11,762 nucleotides of DNA from Spirochaetota bacterium (GTDB lineage Bacteria > Spirochaetota > Spirochaetia > B11-G9). Below the pieces are notes generated by a model. That model was not told the origin of the DNA. It worked only from the letters and a program-made list of their open reading frames with translations, and made no database searches. The translations under genes and the position numbers were made by a program. The DNA lies in NCBI GenBank assembly GCA_003641695.1, contig QNBL01000047.1:1-11762 (forward strand), in the 5' to 3' direction. Of the stretch, positions 7,443 through 11,762 are shown piece after piece. Each line of letters starts with the position of its first letter. The first letter of the stretch is position 1.

Positions 7443-8212
7443 TACGTGAGGCAGTAAAAGCAGCTTCAGCTGCTCAGGCGGCGGAGCTTGGAAAGAAGGG
7501 ACTGGTATATCTGGCCGGCGGAACGTATGTGAACTGGGCGGAGTCGGAACTGGATGCTGACAGGGTCGTTATGTTGGAGGGAGTTATTCCAAAGGATATA
7601 ACTGAAAAAGAGGGGAGGGTTGAGATTGGAGCCCTTTGTACCCTGACGGAGATAACCGAAAGCAGTCTCATACCCGAGGCATTGAGGCTTGGGGCAGGGT
7701 TTATCCCGTTGAGGAATATTCGTAATATGGCAACTATCGGGGGCAATATTGCTGCTAATAGAGCCGATTCCTACATTATACCGGTTTTGCTGGCTTTGAA
7801 GGCGGAGGTTGAAACCTTTGAAGATGGACGGATGAGCGTTTATGATTATGTGAAAGGTGAAAAGTCATCCCTGATTCTCAAAGTAATTATTCCCCCTTTT
7901 AAGGGGAAAATAGTTGTGGACCGGTCGGTGAGATCATCTGCTGCTTATCCCTCGGCAACCGTTGCTGTATCAGTATCTTCCGGGGAATGTATTATTGCTC
8001 TTGGTTGTATATCTGATCACGTAATGAGACTCGAAGATATTGAAAAAGAGGTTGCTTCCGGGAAGTTGAAAACTGAGGATGAAGTTTTTAGTGCCGTTCA
8101 TGCAGAGATAAATCCTCAAGACAGCCTGAAGGAAACTGGTCCTTTCAGGAGGTATATAGCTTCTACTTTGGCAGCACATTCGGTACGTCTGTGTCTGGGG
8201 GAGGGAGTGTAA
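7439..8212 (+). CDS. ygfM: YgfM-type FAD-binding subunit, partner of XdhD
   Basis: FAD-binding protein of the molybdopterin-dehydrogenase flavoprotein family, in the YgfM branch that travels with XdhD and was once annotated as a putative selenate reductase FAD subunit. It has 257 residues, against 259 for E. coli YgfM. FAD loops are present: LAGGTY at 25-30 and ATIGGNIAAN, with TIGGN at 99-103, followed by PVLLALKAEVE. It is shorter than XdhB in the same operon and clearly diverged from it, so it is not a recent duplicate. The ATG sits in an ATGA overlap with the deaminase stop and has AAAGGAG at 7425-7431. xdhD starts one base after its stop. In E. coli, ygfM also immediately precedes xdhD, which supports a complex. 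Its electron donor and acceptor are not evident, because XdhD has no iron-sulfur ligands. Confidence 0.9.
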   Translation: MIREAVKAASAAQAAELGKKGLVYLAGGTYVNWAESELDADRVVMLEGVIPKDITEKEGRVEIGALCTLTEITESSLIPEALRLGAGFIPLRNIRNMATIGGNIAANRADSYIIPVLLALKAEVETFEDGRMSVYDYVKGEKSSLILKVIIPPFKGKIVVDRSVRSSAAYPSATVAVSVSSGECIIALGCISDHVMRLEDIEKEVASGKLKTEDEVFSAVHAEINPQDSLKETGPFRRYIASTLAAHSVRLCLGEGV

Positions 8213-8213
8213 G

Positions 8214-11087
8214 ATGAAAATACGAATAATACTAAACGGGACCCCAAAAGAGGTTTATACCGAAGCAGGGGAGAATGTACAGAAGCTTTTAAAGAGAATC
8301 GGGATAAATTCTGTCCGTAACAGTGATGACAGATTTGCTTTTGCCGGAAGTGATTCCATATGGCTGGACGGGAAAATAGTTACCGCATCTCTGCTTATTG
8401 CAGCGCAGATAGACGGTAAAGAGATCAGGACTGTCGAGTATCTCTCAAAAGACGGTGTTATCTCGCCCATACAGAGTGCAATGATAGATGCAGGTGTTGT
8501 CCAGTCAGGATATAATATACCTGCTGCTGCACTTATGATCCATGATCTTCTGGAAAGGATTCCAGACCCTTCGAAGGAAGATATAAAAGATGCCCTGTCG
8601 GGAATATTTATCAGGGACAGCGGATACGAGCAGTTTTTCCTTGCAGTTCGATTAGCGGTCGAGAGGAGAAAGGACCCCGATTACACTACCACGATTGCTC
8701 CGGAGTTTGATGAGAACCTCCGCTTTATAGGAAAGGTAAAAAGGAAGGTGGATGGAGCCAGACTGGCCAAAGGAGAGAAGGTCTTTGTAGAAGACCGTGT
8801 CGAGACCGGATCATGTGTAATGAAGATTCTCCGTTCCCCTCATGCCAGTGCGTATATAACTTCAATCGATACTGCAGAGGCAAAAAAAATCCCCGGGGTT
8901 GTGGAAATTTTCACTCACGAAAATACCCCCGAGACGTACTACACTCAGGCTGGACAGGGTTTCCCTGAACCTTCGCCCTATGACAGACGTTTGTTTGGAC
9001 AGAAGGTCAACCATGTAGGAGACAGGGTTGCCGCGGTCGTTGCGGAATCGGAAGAGATTGCGGAAAAGGCACTATCGGCAATAAAGGTGGACTATGAGGT
9101 TTTGAAACCTGTCTTAAGTATAGAAGAGGCAATGAATCCGGATGCTCCCATTATTCATAACAGCGAAATTGTCTATGTTGACGGTGCTCCGGATGATATT
9201 GAAGAACAGAATAAAAGCTTTGATCCCCGGGACGGAAAGGTAATCTATCAGTTTCCCATTGGTGGGGATCCCCGTAAGAACATCGCTGCCAGCGTTTCCG
9301 ATGGAATCGGTGATGTGGAGAAGGGATTTAAAGAGGCTGATGTTGTTATTGAAAGAACGTATGAGCCTGCATCAACGATTCAATGTACCCCGCTGGAAAT
9401 GCACACCGTTTATACAAAGATGGAAGGCGACAGGCTTGTTATGCACTGCTCAACACAAGTCCCCTTTCATGTACGGAGAATTACCGCATCGGTACTCGGT
9501 ATAAGTGAAAACAGGATTCGTGTTATTAAGGAAAGAGTCGGGGGAGGCTATGGGTCAAAACAGGATATCCTCCTGGAAGAAGTATGCGCCTACGCTACCT
9601 ACAAAACCGGGAAACCGGTGTTTTACCAGTATTCACGGAAAGAGGAATTTGAGTCCTGCAGTACCCGGAAGGGCATGAAAATAACCGTTAAACTTGGTGC
9701 AAAAAAGGATGGTAAACTCACCGCCGTCTATATGGATCTCAAGGCAAACGAAGGACCCTACGGTGCCCATGCATTGACTGTACCAATGAATGCCTGCTCC
9801 AAGTCATTACCGCTGTTCCTGTGTGATAATTTTAAATTTGATGTTCATTCATACTATACCAACACTGCTCCCACAGGTGCATACCAGGGATACGGTGCTC
9901 CCAAAGGTTCTTATGCCATGCAGATGGCTGCAGCCGAACTTGCAGATGAGCTGGGAATTGATCCTCTTGATTTTCTTCAGATGAACAGGGTTCACGAAGG
10001 ATCAATGCTTGAAATCCTCAAGTGTCTCGGTGAAGGACGGGAAGGGGTTGCTGCGCCGGCAGAGAGCTGCGGTCTTGGACCGGCACTGGAAAAAGGTGCC
10101 GGGATGCTTGAGTGGGGCAAAAAGGTGGATTCGGAAGATCCTGATGTCAAGATAGGTAAAGGTGTTGTTATTATTCAGCAGGGTTCGGGGCTCCCGGGAC
10201 TTGATCAGTCCAATGCCACAATAAAAATGCTGGGCGACGGAACATTTATGCTCCTTTCAGGAGGTGCGGATCTTGGTACCGGGCTGGATACAGTAAGCGT
10301 AAAGATGGCCGCTGAGGTTCTTGCTACCGATATGTCCGCTGTTTCAATCCTTTCCGGAGATACCGACAATACCCCCTTTGATACCGGGGCTTATGCCTCC
10401 AGCGGAACCTACTTTTCCGGTGGAGCTTCAATGCTTGCAGCACAGAATTTACGGGAGAAGATACTGGCAGCAGCTTCTCCAATCATGGAAGAGCCTGAAG
10501 AGGACCTGAGTATTCAGTATCCCGGCAAGGTTGTCGGTAAAAAGAGTGAACTTACCTACAGGAAACTTGCCTGGCATACCCAAAGCGGAGAAGGAATCGG
10601 ACAGCTGATAGGTGAAGGTCATTTTGCTACCGATGATGCATCTTTCCCCTACGGGGCCCATTTTGCACAGGTTGCGGTAAATACCCGGACCGGTGAAATT
10701 AAGATTCAGAAATACTATGCACTTATGGATGCCGGTATGCCGATAAATCCTGAACTGGCTCAGGGGCAGGTATTCGGAGCTGTCATGAAGTCTATCGGCC
10801 ACACTCTGTACGAGGGGCTGGTTTATGATTCCGAAGGACATGCGTTGAATACAGATCTCAGAGGGTATGGAGTACCCATGATCGGTGATGTTCCTGATGA
10901 CTTTAAAGTAGAGCTGATAAAGACTGATGATCCTTTCGGACCCTACGGGGCAAAGTCAATCTCCGAGATAAGTGTCAACGGGGCAGCTCCTGTTATAGCA
11001 AATGCAATACATGATGCCGTTGGCGTCTGGATAAGAAAATGGCCGATAACCCCGGAATCTATTTTGCGGGCTTTGGGCAGAATATAG
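8214..11087 (+). CDS. xdhD: XdhD, molybdenum hydroxylase with cysteine-free ferredoxin-like domain
   Basis: Molybdopterin-dependent hydroxylase of the XdhD family (E. coli XdhD is about 956 residues; this one is 957), tied to selenium-dependent molybdenum enzymes and anaerobic urate breakdown. Residues 1-155 align with the XdhC [2Fe-2S] fold (ILNG, LDGKIV, QSGYNIPA, ALSGIFIRDSGY). However, there is no cysteine before C201, and cluster ligands are replaced, for example C99 and C102 of XdhC by S98 and N101, and C134 and C136 by I133 and D135. The hammerhead and Mo-cofactor domains follow (about 175-950). The pocket keeps Q415 (bovine Q767) and E918 (E1261). It has Q450 for E802 (GGGYGSKQ), Q558 and Y560 for R912 and F914 (AYQGYG) and, by ungapped count, N526 for R880. 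It is therefore unlikely to be a normal xanthine oxidase. My recollection of E. coli XdhD is that it shares these changes. It follows ygfM by one base, with GAGGGAG at 8201-8207. Confidence 0.93.
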   Translation: MKIRIILNGTPKEVYTEAGENVQKLLKRIGINSVRNSDDRFAFAGSDSIWLDGKIVTASLLIAAQIDGKEIRTVEYLSKDGVISPIQSAMIDAGVVQSGYNIPAAALMIHDLLERIPDPSKEDIKDALSGIFIRDSGYEQFFLAVRLAVERRKDPDYTTTIAPEFDENLRFIGKVKRKVDGARLAKGEKVFVEDRVETGSCVMKILRSPHASAYITSIDTAEAKKIPGVVEIFTHENTPETYYTQAGQGFPEPSPYDRRLFGQKVNHVGDRVAAVVAESEEIAEKALSAIKVDYEVLKPVLSIEEAMNPDAPIIHNSEIVYVDGAPDDIEEQNKSFDPRDGKVIYQFPIGGDPRKNIAASVSDGIGDVEKGFKEADVVIERTYEPASTIQCTPLEMHTVYTKMEGDRLVMHCSTQVPFHVRRITASVLGISENRIRVIKERVGGGYGSKQDILLEEVCAYATYKTGKPVFYQYSRKEEFESCSTRKGMKITVKLGAKKDGKLTAVYMDLKANEGPYGAHALTVPMNACSKSLPLFLCDNFKFDVHSYYTNTAPTGAYQGYGAPKGSYAMQMAAAELADELGIDPLDFLQMNRVHEGSMLEILKCLGEGREGVAAPAESCGLGPALEKGAGMLEWGKKVDSEDPDVKIGKGVVIIQQGSGLPGLDQSNATIKMLGDGTFMLLSGGADLGTGLDTVSVKMAAEVLATDMSAVSILSGDTDNTPFDTGAYASSGTYFSGGASMLAAQNLREKILAAASPIMEEPEEDLSIQYPGKVVGKKSELTYRKLAWHTQSGEGIGQLIGEGHFATDDASFPYGAHFAQVAVNTRTGEIKIQKYYALMDAGMPINPELAQGQVFGAVMKSIGHTLYEGLVYDSEGHALNTDLRGYGVPMIGDVPDDFKVELIKTDDPFGPYGAKSISEISVNGAAPVIANAIHDAVGVWIRKWPITPESILRALGRI

Positions 11088-11096
11088 AAAATTACT

Positions 11097-11101
11097 GGAG
11101 G
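11097..11101 (+). promoter_or_regulatory. Ribosome binding site of ygeW
   Basis: GGAGG seven bases before the ATG at 11109, in the 21-base gap after xdhD. It sets the ygeW start and indicates that ygeW belongs to the same operon. Confidence 0.75.
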
Positions 11102-11108
11102 ATAGACA

Positions 11109-11762
11109 ATGGATAAATTGAGGATTGAGGAGCTGATACGTTCCCTTGCGAGACTCAATACAAAGAAGATGTACAACAATGACTTTTTCCTGACCTGGGA
11201 AAAGTCGGATGAAGAGATTGCCGGAACATTTGCCGTTGCAGAGGCTCTTCGGGCAATGCGGGAAAGAAACATCTCAACAAGAGTTTTTGACAGCGGTCTT
11301 GGAATTTCTCTCTTTAGGGATCAGTCTACCAGAACGCGTTTCAGCTATGCCAGTGCATGTAACATGCTCGGCCTGGAGGAACAGGTACTGGATGAAAAAA
11401 AGTCCCAGGTAGCCCACGGTGAGACTGTCCGGGAAACTGCCAATATGATCTCATTTATGGCTGACGTAATCGGTATACGGGATGACATGTATATCGGCAA
11501 GGGACATACCTATATGCAGGAAGTTGCAGCAGCTGTTGAAGAGGGGTACCGGGAAGGTGTTCTGGAACAGAGACCTACTCTGGTCAATCTCCAGTGCGAT
11601 ATAGACCACCCTACCCAGAGTATGTCTGATGCACTCCATTTAATAAACCATTTTGGCGGTGCCGAAAACCTCAAGGGTAAAAAGATAGTTATGTCGTGGG
11701 CATATTCTCCCTCTTACGGGAAACCGCTTTCCGTTGCACAGGGAGTTGTCGGCCTTTTAACA
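11109..11762 (+). CDS. ygeW: YgeW-type carbamoyltransferase, 3' end cut by window edge
   Basis: N-terminal 218 residues of a protein of about 396 in E. coli; the frame is still open at the window end. It belongs to the aspartate/ornithine carbamoyltransferase superfamily. The carbamoyl-phosphate site is visible as STRTR at residues 73-77, HGET at 103-106 and HPTQ at 167-170. The segment MSWAYSPSYGKPLSV (195-209) is the tryptophan- and proline-containing loop typical of YgeW and the related knotted transcarbamylases that act on succinylated or acetylated ornithine; ordinary ATCase and OTCase differ here. In the anaerobic purine pathway YgeW is reported, as I recall, to act on a ureido compound (2,3-diureidopropionate), working in the phosphorolytic direction to make carbamoyl phosphate. 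The family call is strong; the substrate comes from literature memory and context. The knot and specificity residues lie beyond the window. Confidence 0.92.
   Translation, partial: MDKLRIEELIRSLARLNTKKMYNNDFFLTWEKSDEEIAGTFAVAEALRAMRERNISTRVFDSGLGISLFRDQSTRTRFSYASACNMLGLEEQVLDEKKSQVAHGETVRETANMISFMADVIGIRDDMYIGKGHTYMQEVAAAVEEGYREGVLEQRPTLVNLQCDIDHPTQSMSDALHLINHFGGAENLKGKKIVMSWAYSPSYGKPLSVAQGVVGLLT

Noticed and set aside
8214..8680. XdhD N-terminal region considered as sequencing damage or a broken [2Fe-2S] domain (pseudogene)
   Set aside because: The frame is intact for 957 codons, the fold landmarks are conserved, and the family in E. coli appears to have the same substitutions, so this is not random decay.
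1..11762. In-frame selenocysteine TGA codons or SECIS elements
   Set aside because: All nine genes are open without internal TGA. Selenium in this enzyme class is expected as a labile cofactor, not selenocysteine.

Overview
The window holds nine same-strand genes packed almost end to end. They belong to the anaerobic purine/urate-catabolism locus that also occurs in E. coli as the ygeW-ygeX-ygeY ... ygfK-ssnA-ygfM-xdhD region. Two genes are cut by the window edges: ssnA at the 5' end and ygeW at the 3' end. I see no RNA genes, mobile elements or CRISPR arrays, and no stretch over 100 bases without a gene. The host is a bacterium with mid-40s to high-40s % GC by eye, strong AGGAG-type ribosome binding sites and probably an anaerobic or facultative lifestyle. 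The phylum cannot be fixed from the sequence; Spirochaetota or Bacillota are guesses only.

Layout: (1) 1-2537, ssnA (amidohydrolase) and ygeY (M20-type hydrolase). (2) 2538-2608, the only real gap, AT-rich, with a candidate promoter, a 19-bp inverted repeat and an 8-bp direct repeat spaced one helical turn apart. (3) 2609-6067, a complete three-subunit xanthine dehydrogenase in the order molybdenum subunit, [2Fe-2S] subunit, FAD subunit, with every catalytic residue expected of a true xanthine-oxidising enzyme. (4) 6069-7442, an amidohydrolase of the 8-oxoguanine deaminase type. (5) 7439-11087, ygfM (FAD subunit) and xdhD (957-residue molybdenum hydroxylase). (6) 11109-end, the first 218 residues of YgeW, a carbamoyltransferase.

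How the genes fit together (family knowledge plus inference): XdhACB would oxidise hypoxanthine/xanthine to urate, and the deaminase would bring 8-oxoguanine to urate as well. XdhD/YgfM, probably with YgfK from outside the window, would act on urate or a related purine. SsnA and YgeY would hydrolyse the opened products, and YgeW would split a ureido intermediate to carbamoyl phosphate, which carbamate kinase can turn into ATP. Several of these families were first grouped as selenium-dependent molybdenum hydroxylase markers, so a labile selenium cofactor is likely, though nothing in the DNA proves it.

The most striking observation is in XdhD. Its N-terminal ferredoxin-type domain keeps the fold signature but has lost all eight iron-sulfur cysteine ligands (no Cys in the first 200 residues). 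Its molybdenum pocket also differs from the xanthine dehydrogenase beside it. The operon therefore encodes one electrically complete molybdenum hydroxylase and one that cannot move electrons by the normal Mo - FeS - FeS - FAD route.
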